Positions 1 to 10,402 of a stretch of 64,000 nt of DNA are shown here, piece after piece; position 1 is the stretch's first letter, and each line of letters opens with the position of its first letter. A program made the translations under genes and the position numbers. The stretch covers positions 23,328 through 87,327 of the forward strand of contig MVRK01000130.1 in assembly GCA_002067365.1 (NCBI GenBank), in the 5' to 3' direction. Origin of the DNA: Methanosaeta sp. PtaU1.Bin060 (GTDB taxonomy: Archaea; Halobacteriota; Methanosarcinia; Methanotrichales; Methanotrichaceae). The notes below the pieces were generated by a model, which was not told the DNA's origin, searched no databases, and was given only the letters and a program-made list of their open reading frames with translations.

Positions 1-725
1 GCGAGCTGCTCTGAGAGCCTCACCACGTCCCCCACAACTAAGATTGCAGGCGACTCGATCTTCGCCCTGCTGGCCTTCTCTGCGATATCCCCCAGCGTTC
101 CAGTCACGAGCCTCTGGTCGGCCCAGCCGCCCTTCTCGACGATCGCCGCCGGTGTCTCTGGCGACCTGCCTCCAGCGATGAGCTGTCCGACGTTCTTCTC
201 GAGCCTCGAGACCCCCATCAGGACGACGAGGGTGCCGCCCAGTCTGGCAACAGCCCCCCAGTCAAGAGGTGAATCCTTCCCAGGTTCCTCATGGCCCGTG
301 ACGACTGTGAAGGCTGAGGCTATGCCCCTGTGTGTCACAGGAATTCCCGCCAGCTCGGGCGCTGCCACAGCAGAGGTGACTCCGGGCACAACCTCGACTG
401 CGATCCCCCTCTCTCGAAGCGCCAGCGCCTCCTCGCCACCTCTGCCGAAGAGATAGGGGTCGCCCCCCTTCAGGCGCACCACCATATTGCCCTTGAGAGC
501 CTTCTCTATGAGGAGCCGGTTGATCCCCTCCTGGCTGAGCTTGTGAGATCCTGCCGACTTGCCCACGTCTATTCGCTCGCCCTTCACCCCTTCAAGCATC
601 CTCGGATCGAGCAGCCGATCGAACAAAACCACATCTGCCTCGGAGAGCAGACGCTTTGCCTTGAGAGTCATGAGCTCGGGGTCGCCCGGACCCGCGCCGA
701 CGAGATAAACCTTACCGCACGCCAA
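1..725 (-). CDS. cobA: Uroporphyrinogen-III C-methyltransferase (SUMT), 3' end cut by window edge
   Basis: SAM-dependent enzyme that methylates uroporphyrinogen III at C2 and C7 to precorrin-2, the branch to cobalamin, F430 and siroheme-type products. The translation opens with [16 protein letters not shown] (the SAM-binding GAGPGDP loop) and later has [18 protein letters not shown], both hallmark SUMT motifs. About 241 codons are visible, so only the last few residues should be missing. The likely start is TTG at 725, inside the end of hemC (stop at 714-712), so the two are translationally coupled. It is the last visible gene of a hemL-hemC-SUMT operon. The start codon is the only uncertain point. 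Confidence 0.9.
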   Translation of the reverse strand, partial: MACGKVYLVGAGPGDPELMTLKAKRLLSEADVVLFDRLLDPRMLEGVKGERIDVGKSAGSHKLSQEGINRLLIEKALKGNMVVRLKGGDPYLFGRGGEEALALRERGIAVEVVPGVTSAVAAPELAGIPVTHRGIASAFTVVTGHEEPGKDSPLDWGAVARLGGTLVVLMGVSRLEKNVGQLIAGGRSPETPAAIVEKGGWADQRLVTGTLGDIAEKASRAKIESPAILVVGDVVRLSEQL

Positions 726-1629
726 GAGCCTTCACCGCCTCATTCACCAGATCCTCTCCGCCCATCTCGATCAGCCTTCTTCCGAGGTCGGCGGATTCCT
801 GCAGGCAATCACCGTTGATGGCGATCTCCTCGTCAAGCCGAATGAACCTTCTTCCATCCAGGGATAAAACCTCAGCCAGCACACGTGCCCTCTCGCCCTT
901 CGCACTCGCGTGAACCGCCATGGGAACGATGCAGCCCCCTCCAACGGTCTCAAGTATCCTTCTCTCGATCATGGTCTCCACTCTCGTAGGGCCGTCATCC
1001 AGGCTTTGGGAGAGAGCTTCTCCAGGGGTTCCTCTCTTTGCCACCACCACAATCGTTCCCTGGTTGGCAGAGGGAACGAACCTCTCGATCTCCAGCCTGC
1101 TGTACTCCAGTTCCATTTTCATCCTCTCTGGCCCAGCCTGTGCCAGGACTATGGCATCATACTCTCCCTGGTTCAATTTTCGCAATCTCGTCTGGAGGTT
1201 TCCCCGAAGGCTCCGGATGACGAGGTCCGGCCGCGCACGGCGCAGCTGAGCAGTCCGCCGCATGCTGGATGTTCCTACCACTGCTCCCATCCTCAGATCC
1301 TCCAGGCCCCCTCCTCCTTTTGAGACCAGGATATCGTGCGCAGAGTCGCGCTTCAGGATCGCGGAGATGACAAGCTCTTCTGGCCTCTTCGTGGGAAGGT
1401 CCTTCATGCTGTGCACAGCCAGGTCTATCTCGCCAGAGATCATGCGGCTATCGATCTCTGCCACGAAGACCCCGACCCCCTTCAGCTCGTGCAGGGGCTT
1501 GTCGAGGAAGACGTCCCCGCTCGTCCTGATCAACCGAAGCTCCGAATCCACTCCCCTCTCTTTCAGAAGCTCTTGGACGATCTCTGTCTGGCGCAGCGCC
1601 AGGGGGCTGCCTCGGCTGCCGACTATCAG
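712..1629 (-). CDS. hemC: Hydroxymethylbilane synthase (porphobilinogen deaminase)
   Basis: Cytosolic enzyme that polymerises four porphobilinogens into hydroxymethylbilane. Seen: the N-terminal [15 protein letters not shown] stretch, the SMKDLPT loop, and the GGGC motif carrying the cysteine that anchors the dipyrromethane cofactor ([11 protein letters not shown]). Start problem: the first in-frame ATG/GTG/TTG is GTG at 1551, but conserved N-terminal sequence lies upstream of it, so real translation must begin earlier. The frame is open back to a TAG at 1645-1647 and offers only CTG (1629 or 1641), ATA or GTC. I place the start at CTG 1629, overlapping the hemL stop (1628-1626), giving about 305 residues, the usual family length. 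Alternatives are translation by reinitiation at ATA 1626 or a sequencing error near 1630-1650. Confidence 0.9.
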   Translation of the reverse strand: MIVGSRGSPLALRQTEIVQELLKERGVDSELRLIRTSGDVFLDKPLHELKGVGVFVAEIDSRMISGEIDLAVHSMKDLPTKRPEELVISAILKRDSAHDILVSKGGGGLEDLRMGAVVGTSSMRRTAQLRRARPDLVIRSLRGNLQTRLRKLNQGEYDAIVLAQAGPERMKMELEYSRLEIERFVPSANQGTIVVVAKRGTPGEALSQSLDDGPTRVETMIERRILETVGGGCIVPMAVHASAKGERARVLAEVLSLDGRRFIRLDEEIAINGDCLQESADLGRRLIEMGGEDLVNEAVKALGVR

Positions 1630-2894
1630 CTTTTCAGGCAGGACCTAAACGCCTCCAGGGTGGCTTCCAGGACTTCTCGGCTGTGGGCTGTGGAGATGAA
1701 GTCTGTCTCGAACTGGCTCGGTGTGATGAAGACTCCTTTTCTGAGCATCCTATGGAAGAACTCCAGATACCCGGCCTTATCGCACTTCAGGGCCTCAGAA
1801 TAGTTATGCGGCTCTGGCCCGAAGAAGACCTTGAAGAGGCTTGCGATGCCTACTACGCTGTATCCGAGATCGAGGTCTTCCACCATCTCCTTCAGGGACT
1901 CTCGCATCTCATCGCTCGCTCTGTTCAGCTTCTCCAGAGTCGAGTCTCCCTCGAGGATATCGAGGGTTGCCATGCCTGCTGCCAGGGAGACCGGGCTTCC
2001 GTTGAATGTGCCTGCCTGGTATATGCCGCCGCTCGGGGCCACCTGTTCCATCAGGTCCCTGCGGCCCCCGAAGACTCCGATGGGAAAGCCTCCGCCGATG
2101 ATTTTTCCGAGGGTTGTCAGATCGGGGGTCACGCCATATAGCTCCTGCGCGCCTCCGAGGCCAAGCCGGAAGCCGGTTATTACCTCATCGAAGATGAGCA
2201 GGACGTCATTCTCTTTGGTGAGATCCCTGACGCTCTTTAGATATCCCTCCTGGGGCAGGACGGGCCCGATGTTTCCGAGCACCGGCTCGATGATCAGGCA
2301 GGCGATCTCCTCTGGAAAGCTCGACAGGGTCTTCTCCAGAGCCTCGGGATCGTTGAAGGGCACCTGAAGGGTGTTCTTCGCCGTGTCCACGGGAACGCCC
2401 CTGGAGTCTGGGATGCCCAATGTTGTGGCACCAGAGCCAGCCTTCACCAGGACGCTGTCATGGGCCCCGTGAAAGCCGCCCTCGATCTTGATGATCTTGT
2501 TCCTGCCAGTCGCCCCGCGGGCGACCCGCAGCGCAGCCATCGTGGCCTCTGCGCCCGTGCTGACGAAGCGCATCATCTGCATGCTGGGATAGTGCCCTGC
2601 TATCCGCTCCGCCATCTGGATCTCAATCTCAGAAGGAGTACCATAGAGCCATCCCTTTTCAAGCTGCTTTTCCACTGCAGCCTCCACGGCGGGGTGGCGG
2701 TGCCCCAGGATCATGGGACCGTAGGCGAGGCAGTGATCGATGAACCTGTTGCCGTCAGCGTCCCATAGGTAGGGACCTTTGGCCCTGGCGGTGTAAAAAG
2801 GGCAGGGAGATATGGCCCTAACAGGGCTGCTCACGCCCCCCGGCAGGAGCCTCCTGGCCTTGCCAAAGAGCCCAATCGATGAATTAAAACGCAT
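1626..2894 (-). CDS. hemL: Glutamate-1-semialdehyde 2,1-aminomutase
   Basis: PLP enzyme converting glutamate-1-semialdehyde to 5-aminolevulinate in the C5 route to tetrapyrroles (F430, heme-like cofactors, cobalamin). The 422-residue product has family length and the class-III aminotransferase motifs: SPVRAI near the N-terminus, [16 protein letters not shown] in the PLP-binding region, [12 protein letters not shown], and the Schiff-base lysine in [14 protein letters not shown]. It is the first gene of the visible hemL-hemC-SUMT operon, with its stop overlapping hemC. The upstream 220 bp to the divergent oxidoreductase gene is non-coding and relatively AT-rich. Confidence 0.95.
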   Translation of the reverse strand: MRFNSSIGLFGKARRLLPGGVSSPVRAISPCPFYTARAKGPYLWDADGNRFIDHCLAYGPMILGHRHPAVEAAVEKQLEKGWLYGTPSEIEIQMAERIAGHYPSMQMMRFVSTGAEATMAALRVARGATGRNKIIKIEGGFHGAHDSVLVKAGSGATTLGIPDSRGVPVDTAKNTLQVPFNDPEALEKTLSSFPEEIACLIIEPVLGNIGPVLPQEGYLKSVRDLTKENDVLLIFDEVITGFRLGLGGAQELYGVTPDLTTLGKIIGGGFPIGVFGGRRDLMEQVAPSGGIYQAGTFNGSPVSLAAGMATLDILEGDSTLEKLNRASDEMRESLKEMVEDLDLGYSVVGIASLFKVFFGPEPHNYSEALKCDKAGYLEFFHRMLRKGVFITPSQFETDFISTAHSREVLEATLEAFRSCLKS

Positions 2895-3067
2895 TCAAGG
2901 GACTTTTAATGAAGCTTTGGATTAATCAAACTTGCGATTCCTAACACCACAGTTTCTGGGATTCTGCAATTTCACAGGATGAACAACCATCTTCATTGCA
3001 GGCGAATTCCATGAGCATGAAAATCACCGAAGGCGATTTCATCGAAGGCGATTCTTTTCTAAGGAAC

Positions 3068-3077
3068 ATTTATATTC
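3068..3077 (+). promoter_or_regulatory. TATA box for the GlcD-type oxidoreductase gene
   Basis: ATTTATATTC lies about 38-47 bp before the proposed start codon, which fits an archaeal TATA box with a short leader. No other promoter-like stretch is visible closer to the gene. Confidence 0.5.
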
Positions 3078-3114
3078 ACACTTCAGCAGTACCGCTTTAT
3101 CTCAATTCGATTTG

Positions 3115-4497
3115 ATGGCCATGAAAGAAGTGCTTGAGGATCTCAGGAAAATCGTTGGAGACGGCAGGGTCTCGACCTCTATGCTCGAGAGGTACTGCTA
3201 CAGCCAGGATGCCTCTTGTGTCAGGGGAATGCCAGACTTCGTGGTGCGACCTGAGAACGCAGAGCAGATCTCAGAGATTCTCAGGCTCTGCAACAAGAAG
3301 GGCATCCCGGCCACGCCCAGGGGCGCAGGCTCGGGGCTCGCTGGCGGAGCAGTGCCTGTGAAGGGTGGCATAGTGCTCGATATGTCCGGGATGAACCATA
3401 TAATCGAGATCGATATCGGAAACCTCCAGGTGATCGTCGAGCCGGGGGTCGTTCAGGAGAGGCTGAACCAGGCGCTTAAGCCTCTGGGCTTCTTCTTCCC
3501 GCCGGACCCTGGCAGCAGCGCCTTTTGCACCCTGGGCGGAATGATCTCCTGCAACAGCAGCGGCATGCGCTCTGTGAAGTACGGGACGACCCGCGCCTAT
3601 GTCCTCGATCTGGAGGTCGTTCTCGCTGACGGAAGCGTGATTCACACAGGCTCGAAGGTGCTGAAATCCTCGGCTGGATACGACATCACCAGGCTCTTCA
3701 CAGGTGCCGAGGGGACCCTTGGAATCATCACTGCGGCAGGGCTCAAGGTGGTGCCCCTTCCTCAGGCCCGAAGGCTTGTGGCTGCCTCCTTCGAGGATGC
3801 AGAGGCCGCGGGCCGGGCTGTGGTGGATGTCTTCTCCCGAGGCATAACGCCCTCAGCCTGCGAGATCATGGACAAGACGACGCTTGAGGTCCTGAGGCGC
3901 TGCAATCCTGCCGTAGCCCTGCCAGAAAGCGGGGACCTGGTTCTCTTCGAGGTGGACGGAACGAATCTATCAGTCGATGAGGCCGCGAGAGAGGTCGGAG
4001 AGGCATGCGCGCCCGTCGCATCGTCTGTCCGGATCGCCCAGAGCCAGGAGGAGATGGACTCCATCTGGGCCGGACGCAGGCTTGTGGGGGCGGCAGTCTC
4101 CCGCCTGGACCCCACGAAGACCCGCGTCTATGCGGGCGAGGATGTGGGGGTGCCCATCAGAGAGATCCCCTCCCTGATCAATAAGGTCCAGAAGATCTCA
4201 GAGGATTTGGGAATCGCTGCCATGAAGTACGGCCACATCGGGGATGGAAATCTGCACGTCGCGCTTTTCATCGATCTCATGAACCGCGAAGAATGGGAGC
4301 GCCTCGATCTGGCGGCGGACAGGATCCACAGGGCCGCCCTGGAGCTGGGCGGGACTGTGAGTTCCGAGCACGGCATAGGCCTCGCGAGGGCTGGCTACAT
4401 GCCTGCGCAGGCTGGGGCGGCGCTTGAGGTGATGAGAAGCATCAAGAGCTCCCTTGACCCGAAGGGCATCCTGAACCCAGGAAAGCTGGGGCTTTAG
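3115..4497 (+). CDS. FAD-linked oxidase, GlcD/D-lactate dehydrogenase type
   Basis: Flavoprotein of the vanillyl-alcohol-oxidase/PCMH family that oxidises 2-hydroxy acids (glycolate, D-lactate); the exact substrate cannot be read from sequence. About 460 residues, family length. FAD-binding features: DFVVRPENAEQISEIL, the diphosphate loop TPRGAGSGLAGGAVP (residues ~65-80), PPDPGSSAFCTLGGM (residues ~130-145), and GAEGTLGIIT. C-terminal half carries YGHIGDGNLH and GTVSSEHGIGLARAGYM, the catalytic histidine signatures of GlcD/LDH-D. Start chosen at ATG 3115; TTG 3112 and ATG 3121 are close alternatives. Followed 113 bp later by the Fe-S partner, making a two-subunit dehydrogenase likely. Confidence 0.9.
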   Translation: MAMKEVLEDLRKIVGDGRVSTSMLERYCYSQDASCVRGMPDFVVRPENAEQISEILRLCNKKGIPATPRGAGSGLAGGAVPVKGGIVLDMSGMNHIIEIDIGNLQVIVEPGVVQERLNQALKPLGFFFPPDPGSSAFCTLGGMISCNSSGMRSVKYGTTRAYVLDLEVVLADGSVIHTGSKVLKSSAGYDITRLFTGAEGTLGIITAAGLKVVPLPQARRLVAASFEDAEAAGRAVVDVFSRGITPSACEIMDKTTLEVLRRCNPAVALPESGDLVLFEVDGTNLSVDEAAREVGEACAPVASSVRIAQSQEEMDSIWAGRRLVGAAVSRLDPTKTRVYAGEDVGVPIREIPSLINKVQKISEDLGIAAMKYGHIGDGNLHVALFIDLMNREEWERLDLAADRIHRAALELGGTVSSEHGIGLARAGYMPAQAGAALEVMRSIKSSLDPKGILNPGKLGL

Positions 4498-4610
4498 ATC
4501 TGAAACAGCGCCTCACCGGGATCCGATGGCGATGTGGATGTCAACGATGATGATGGTGATCCTGGCGACGACTCCCCGATGAGTCTGATGCGGCTATATG
4601 AAAGGAGAAT

Positions 4611-5696
4611 ATGAACCTCGATCTTGAGTCGATCAACAGGTGTGTGCGCTGCGGCACATGCAGGTCTGTATGTCCCGTCTTTGAGGAGGTCGGCTGGGAA
4701 TCTGCCAACACAAGGGGGCGGATTCTGGCTATGAAGGGCCTTTACGACGGCCTTGTGGCAGGGCCTGATGTTCTGGACAGCCTGAACACCTGCACCACAT
4801 GTGGGATCTGCACAGCGAGCTGTCCCGCTGGCGTGAAGCCGCCAGATATGGTCGAGGGCGTCAGAAGAGAGCTCGTCTCCTCTGGGATAATGAGCAGGGA
4901 GCAGGCTCTGCTCAAGGAGCGCTTATTCTCCAGCGGCAACGTCTTCGGCGACCCTGGTGATCGTCTGGCATGGCTCAAGAGGAGGGGGCAGGAAGGCGAC
5001 TGGCTGAAGGGCGACAAGGCGAAGGCTATCTATTTTGTGGGGTGCCTGAACTCCTACCGCTATCAAGACACTGCCTCAAGGACCTTCGATCTTCTGAGGC
5101 GCTTCGGAGCCACGATACTGGCAGACGAGCAGTGTTGCGGCTCGCCGCTCGTGCGGACCGGCTTCGATGCTGGCCGACTCAGGGAGGCCAATGTGAGGCA
5201 GATCAGGGAGATTGGCGCTGATACTATCATCACCGGCTGCGCTGGCTGCTACAGCACCCTGAAAAGGGATTATCCGCCCGACCTGAGGGTGATGAGCGTG
5301 CCAGAGTTTCTTGCAGACCGCCTCCCTGAATTGGACTTGAAGCCGCTGGAGATGACTGTCACATACCATGATCCCTGTCACCTCGGCAGGCAGAGTGGGA
5401 TATACGATCAGCCGCGCCGGGTGATAGAATCTATCTGCAGGCTGAAGGAGATGAGGGCGAGCCGCGAGAGCGCCAGATGCTGCGGTGGCGGCGGGGGTGT
5501 TCGTGTAGGCTACAGGGATCTCTCCTTGAGGATGGCGAAAAGAAGGCTGGCTGATGTGCCTGAGGGCGTGGACTTCATAGTGACATCCTGTCCCCTGTGC
5601 ATCAGGAATCTTCGAGATGCCGGAGCCGGCAGAAAGGTTATCGATATCGTGGATCTGGTAGCAGCATCCATCGGTGATAGTGCTTCTGCCGATTGA
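4611..5696 (+). CDS. Fe-S oxidoreductase with two CCG domains (GlcF/HdrD-like)
   Basis: Electron-transfer partner of the upstream flavoprotein. N-terminal ferredoxin part has two CxxCxxCxxxC 4Fe-4S motifs: CVRCGTCRSVCP (~residue 12) and CTTCGICTASCPAG (~residue 60). The rest holds two CCG (cysteine-rich) domains: ADEQCCGSPLV with an upstream YFVGCLNSYR, then YHDPCHLGRQ and ARCCGGGGGV. CCG domains bind the unusual 4Fe-4S or Zn sites of heterodisulfide reductase and GlcF/LutA proteins. At 361 residues it matches GlcF. Electrons may pass to the membrane carrier methanophenazine or to a ferredoxin; this is inference from the family. Confidence 0.88.
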   Translation: MNLDLESINRCVRCGTCRSVCPVFEEVGWESANTRGRILAMKGLYDGLVAGPDVLDSLNTCTTCGICTASCPAGVKPPDMVEGVRRELVSSGIMSREQALLKERLFSSGNVFGDPGDRLAWLKRRGQEGDWLKGDKAKAIYFVGCLNSYRYQDTASRTFDLLRRFGATILADEQCCGSPLVRTGFDAGRLREANVRQIREIGADTIITGCAGCYSTLKRDYPPDLRVMSVPEFLADRLPELDLKPLEMTVTYHDPCHLGRQSGIYDQPRRVIESICRLKEMRASRESARCCGGGGGVRVGYRDLSLRMAKRRLADVPEGVDFIVTSCPLCIRNLRDAGAGRKVIDIVDLVAASIGDSASAD

Positions 5697-5723
5697 AAGA
5701 GATCAAAAAAGCTTAAGCCGCAG

Positions 5724-5743
5724 GGGCGGGCTGCGATCCGCCC
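5724..5743 (+). terminator. GC-rich hairpin between convergent genes
   Basis: GGGCGG (5724-5729) pairs with CCGCCC (5738-5743) around an 8-nt loop. It lies between the stop of the Fe-S protein and the stop of the opposite-strand gene, a place where a bidirectional terminator is expected. There is no clear T-run on the plus side, so it may be a processing hairpin. Confidence 0.35.
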
Positions 5744-5759
5744 GCTCGAATCCTGCGAT

Positions 5760-6149
5760 CTAGTATGGACTTGCCCGGAACAAAACTGGCCTGTCGTTTA
5801 TCTGGGCAAGAGCATATGGATCCAGGTAGATGTTTGGATCGCGGAGCGTGGATTGGTTAGTCGAGTTCAGCCCTGTGCCCGGTGTTGTTGCGTTCACTAC
5901 GAGAGTGGTTGCTCCGGTGGCAGGGAATGCGGGGTATACCAGCATGCCTGGCCCTGTCTGCGTCAATTTGCCGTTCTGCACTTCCTTTCCCTTGGGTGAC
6001 GAACCCCAATCCCACATTCCGTTTGCTGCGGGAAACTGATATGTACTTCCGGTGTTAGCAAGCCACTGCTTCCCGTAGCCTCCACTGATTTGGAGAGGCT
6101 GAGAATAAGACGGGATGATCAGGAGCGCTATTAAGAGCACAATCATCAT
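5760..6149 (-). CDS. Small secreted protein of unknown function
   Basis: I do not recognise this gene. From ATG 6149 it gives about 129 residues that begin with MMIVLLIALLIIPSYSQ, a clear signal peptide with probable cleavage after YSQ. The mature part is rich in Gly, Pro, Thr and Asn (PATGATTLVVNATTPGTGL), with several N-x-S/T sequons, fitting an extracellular or S-layer-associated protein. A GGAGG stands about 20 nt before the ATG, farther than normal; an upstream in-frame ATG at 6185 would add a short charged tail before the hydrophobic segment. It is monocistronic and convergent with the Fe-S protein gene. Confidence 0.55.
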   Translation of the reverse strand: MMIVLLIALLIIPSYSQPLQISGGYGKQWLANTGSTYQFPAANGMWDWGSSPKGKEVQNGKLTQTGPGMLVYPAFPATGATTLVVNATTPGTGLNSTNQSTLRDPNIYLDPYALAQINDRPVLFRASPY

Positions 6150-6496
6150 TTGGTATCTGATCTTGATTCCTCCTTGATAGGTCATGCGTAGAACTGTCTT
6201 AGGATAAAAGGTTATTCTCGAGCGCACAGCTGAAATAGGATGAAGGAAAGAGGGGAGAAACATATCTCGGGGGCTTCCCGACTATTTTTCTGCATATCTG
6301 GGCCGTGGCTGTTATTTGCCGAAAATCGATAGCATAAGAAATCCTCAGACGAATTTCAGGAATTTATGCCCTGTTGAGCCGATGCCAGCGATCTATTTTC
6401 ACGATCTGCCCACGGCTGTCTCTCTTATTGAGCTTGATCTACTTTGGCTTTTCGACCAATTATTATTAAAAAATTGTGCAGCAAATATAATATTCG
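6150..6496. other. Intergenic stretch without a recognisable gene
   Basis: About 350 bp between two minus-strand genes. Short open frames exist but none has a ribosome-binding site or recognisable product. The AT-rich part near 6460-6490 probably holds the downstream untranslated region of the next minus-strand gene. Confidence 0.4.
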
Positions 6497-6781
6497 CTAC
6501 CACTTGCCCGACTCGATGATGTTCAGCTTATCGATCACCTGGGTGACTGCCTCCGGGCTCAGATTATATTTTCTGGCGATGGTGAGCACGCGCATGAGCT
6601 CTGTGTTCTGATCGGATCCAGTGAGCTGAGCAGCATAGAGCTCTGCTGCATCCATGCCCTTCTCCTTCACGATCTTCTTCGTCTCCTGGAGCACAGGTCC
6701 GGTTATGCAGGTATTGGCAGCGCCGATCTCTTCGATCGCCTTACCCATATTCTCCAATTCCTTTGAACTGAGCAAACTCAC
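6497..6781 (-). CDS. Small helical protein of unknown function
   Basis: I do not recognise this 94-residue protein. It starts at GTG 6781 with GGTGA just upstream. It is predicted by eye to be almost all helix (SKELENMGKAIEEIGAANTC, then TKKIVKEKGMDAAELYAAQ, then EAVTQVIDKLNII), has one cysteine, no membrane segment and no signal peptide. The amphipathic, soluble character and normal codon use make it a credible gene. Its promoter must lie in the extremely AT-rich array upstream (6948-7080). Confidence 0.6.
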   Translation of the reverse strand: MSLLSSKELENMGKAIEEIGAANTCITGPVLQETKKIVKEKGMDAAELYAAQLTGSDQNTELMRVLTIARKYNLSPEAVTQVIDKLNIIESGKW

Positions 6782-6947
6782 TCACCTCACAAGCTTCAAA
6801 AACATTTATTGAAGATAATGTGCTCAGATGCGATAAATATCTTTTGAGTCGCAGCACTCCCAGCCTTCGAGGGCGTGTCGTCAAACAAGCCGCACATTAC
6901 TGATATTAAAGTGACCGTATTATCAGCACTGTCAGCATAATATCACG

Positions 6948-7080
6948 CAAAATAAAAATATTATGCGAAATGATAATATTTTATAAAGTAAAACTTTGCA
7001 CAAAATAATAATATTATGTGAAAAATAGTAATACTATGTAAAATAAAAATATTATGTAGAATAATAATAATATATGTAAC
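6948..7080. repeat. AT-rich degenerate tandem array, unit about 19-20 bp
   Basis: Six or so imperfect copies of a unit like AAAATAATAATATTATG follow one another: copies end near 6965, 6983, 7019, 7038, 7056 and 7076, most closing with ATTATG or ACTATG or ATATG. The array sits in the divergent space between the 94-residue gene (minus) and the SelB-like gene (plus). Low melting energy and strong curvature are expected. It may be a chromatin-protein or replication-related site, or simply a slippage-derived array; sequence alone does not decide. Confidence 0.6.
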
Positions 7081-7282
7081 ATAATACTGCATAAGCCATA
7101 TCATATATAATATTACGAACTTATGATATTAATATGACAAAAGCTTGCTCGTCTATGGGGATCTTTCATCCGAGGAGCCTTTGCGCGTCTTCTTCGCTGG
7201 AGGCTCTTCTCTTTCGTCCGGTTCTTCTTCGGTTATGCCTGCAAGATCTGCGCCGCACACACTCCCTTGCTTTGGCCTCTCA

Positions 7283-7292
7283 TTTATAAATA
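7283..7292 (+). promoter_or_regulatory. TATA box for the SelB-like gene
   Basis: TTTATAAATA is a near-perfect archaeal TATA element. Transcription would start about 25 nt downstream near 7315, giving a short leader of about 40 nt before ATG 7353 (or 17 nt before ATG 7332). Confidence 0.6.
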
Positions 7293-7352
7293 ATGTGGGC
7301 CGCGCCGTCACACCGGAAGCTCTAATATCCGATGAATGAATCCACATATCAC

Positions 7353-8312
7353 ATGGCAAATCTCAATATAGCGATCCTCGGTGCCACCGACTACGCCAAA
7401 GACCTGGGGAAAAAAGGCACCGCCAGCGATCTAACCTTTTACAACCTGAAGAAGGGAGAGGACACAGTCACCTTCATAGAGCCCACCCGCTACCCTGAGA
7501 GGCTCGCGCCACTCTTCTATGCCATCTCCCTGGCACGAATGGCCATTGTGGTGGTGGACCAGATAAATCCAGTCTTCGGCGAGTCCGTCATCATGCTGGA
7601 CTGCGCGGGGCTTAAAGACGGCATTGTGATCCTCAGGAACTACCTCACGCGCGATCAGATCGCCCCCCTCATCAAGGGCACAGTCGTTGACGGCTATGAG
7701 TTCCTTGAGGATGACAAGAACGCCCTTCGAGAGCGCCTTCTTGAGGAGGCGGCCAAGTTGGAGTCGTCCTGCGATTCCGAGACGGGAACCATGCCCGTGG
7801 ACCATTTCTTCAACGTCCGGGGAATTGGAACAGTCGTCCTCGGGTCGGTCGTCGAGGGGGCCATCAGAAAGCATGATGAATTGGCGGTCCTGCCGGGGAA
7901 CAAGACCGTCCAGGTGCGATCGATCCAGAAGCATGACGCAGACTTCGAGTGCGCTGGCGCTGGCGACAGGACAGGCATCGCCCTCAAGGGCATCGATGTG
8001 GAGGAGCTGGACAGGGGAACTATATTAACAAGCGATAAGTCGCTTCGACAGACCTCTTCCCTCGCGTCCAAAGCCACGATCGTAAAGTACTGGCCGTCCC
8101 CGATAAAGGAGGGAATGGTCCTTCACCTGGGCTACTGGATGCAGTTCATCCCGGCGAGGGTGGAGAATGTGGCATCCGGGAGCGACTGGCATAGTCCCGA
8201 GCTCGGCCTGAAGCTCGACAAGATGCTGGTCTACCGGCCAGGCTCAAGGGCAGTCTTGACATATCCGGAGGGCGGCAAGCTTCGCGTCGTTGGGACCATA
8301 GAGCTGCAGTGA
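7353..8312 (+). CDS. SelB-like elongation-factor paralog (aSelBL) with a degenerate G domain
   Basis: Resembles translational GTPases of the EF-Tu/SelB type but the P-loop position reads GATDYAKDLGKKGTASD, without the GxxxxGK[ST] motif, so GTP hydrolysis is unlikely. Domain 2 is well kept (DHFFNVRGIGTVVLGSVVEG, AGDRTGIALKGIDVEELDRG), followed by a third beta-barrel domain. This matches the archaeal SelB-like family (aSelBL), known to be widespread in methanogens that lack selenocysteine and to have lost GTPase motifs; its role is unknown. About 319 residues from ATG 7353; ATG 7332 would add seven. Monocistronic, with its own TATA box. Family call is confident, function is open. Confidence 0.8.
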   Translation: MANLNIAILGATDYAKDLGKKGTASDLTFYNLKKGEDTVTFIEPTRYPERLAPLFYAISLARMAIVVVDQINPVFGESVIMLDCAGLKDGIVILRNYLTRDQIAPLIKGTVVDGYEFLEDDKNALRERLLEEAAKLESSCDSETGTMPVDHFFNVRGIGTVVLGSVVEGAIRKHDELAVLPGNKTVQVRSIQKHDADFECAGAGDRTGIALKGIDVEELDRGTILTSDKSLRQTSSLASKATIVKYWPSPIKEGMVLHLGYWMQFIPARVENVASGSDWHSPELGLKLDKMLVYRPGSRAVLTYPEGGKLRVVGTIELQ

Positions 8313-8390
8313 TCCTGCGAGATGCAATGTGGGGCCACAATCTCCCCGAAGTAGAATGTTGATAAAAAGAAGAGGCGATTCTGAGAATCC

Positions 8391-10005
<1,615 letters not shown>

Positions 10006-10371
10006 GATGTTACCACCATGTGATGTGAAAAATGCTTAATTGATAAGCATGTTTAAGAAAGCATATGCGAATTTCACACAAGTTATGAGAATATCATATC
10101 GGCACGGGAGCATTGTATATATAAATTATCTTATTTAATCTATTATTCCTGCTCTCATCAAACAGGTCATTCCTCATCCAGGGCTCACAGGCAAATGCAG
10201 AGGATTTTAGCGATCTCTATCGGTCCTTCTCCAGACCCAAATGGCTCTCCAGCCAATCAGATTCTTGCGCATAAAGATCCTTGCGCATAAGATATATCAC
10301 CTATCACCTCGGCTCAGATCTGGATCTTGATCGCAGCGTCTCGGCAGAGTGCCCAGTGCTCTAGAAAACCC
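10006..10371. other. Divergent intergenic region between amt and the L18e operon
   Basis: No gene is visible. The left part is AT-rich and holds the amt promoter. Around 10263-10292 the short direct repeat CTTGCGCATAA occurs twice, 16 bp apart. The right end runs into the L18e promoter. Confidence 0.5.
10116..10126 (-). promoter_or_regulatory. TATA box for amt-glnK
   Basis: Read on the minus strand this is TTTATATATA, about 110 nt upstream of the amt start codon. It is the best TATA match in the region and implies a leader of about 85 nt. Confidence 0.45.
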
Positions 10372-10378
10372 TTAAATA
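10372..10378 (+). promoter_or_regulatory. TATA box for the L18e ribosomal operon
   Basis: TTAAATA preceded by the purine-rich GAAAACC (BRE-like). The expected start of transcription, about 25 nt downstream, falls near 10400, just before the closing stem of the leader RNA. Confidence 0.6.
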
Positions 10379-10402
10379 CTGGGCGAATACTCGATTAGGT
10401 AT

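Noticed and set aside
10006..10115. NrpR operator before amt
   Set aside because: No convincing GGAA-N6-TTCC dyad near the TATA element.
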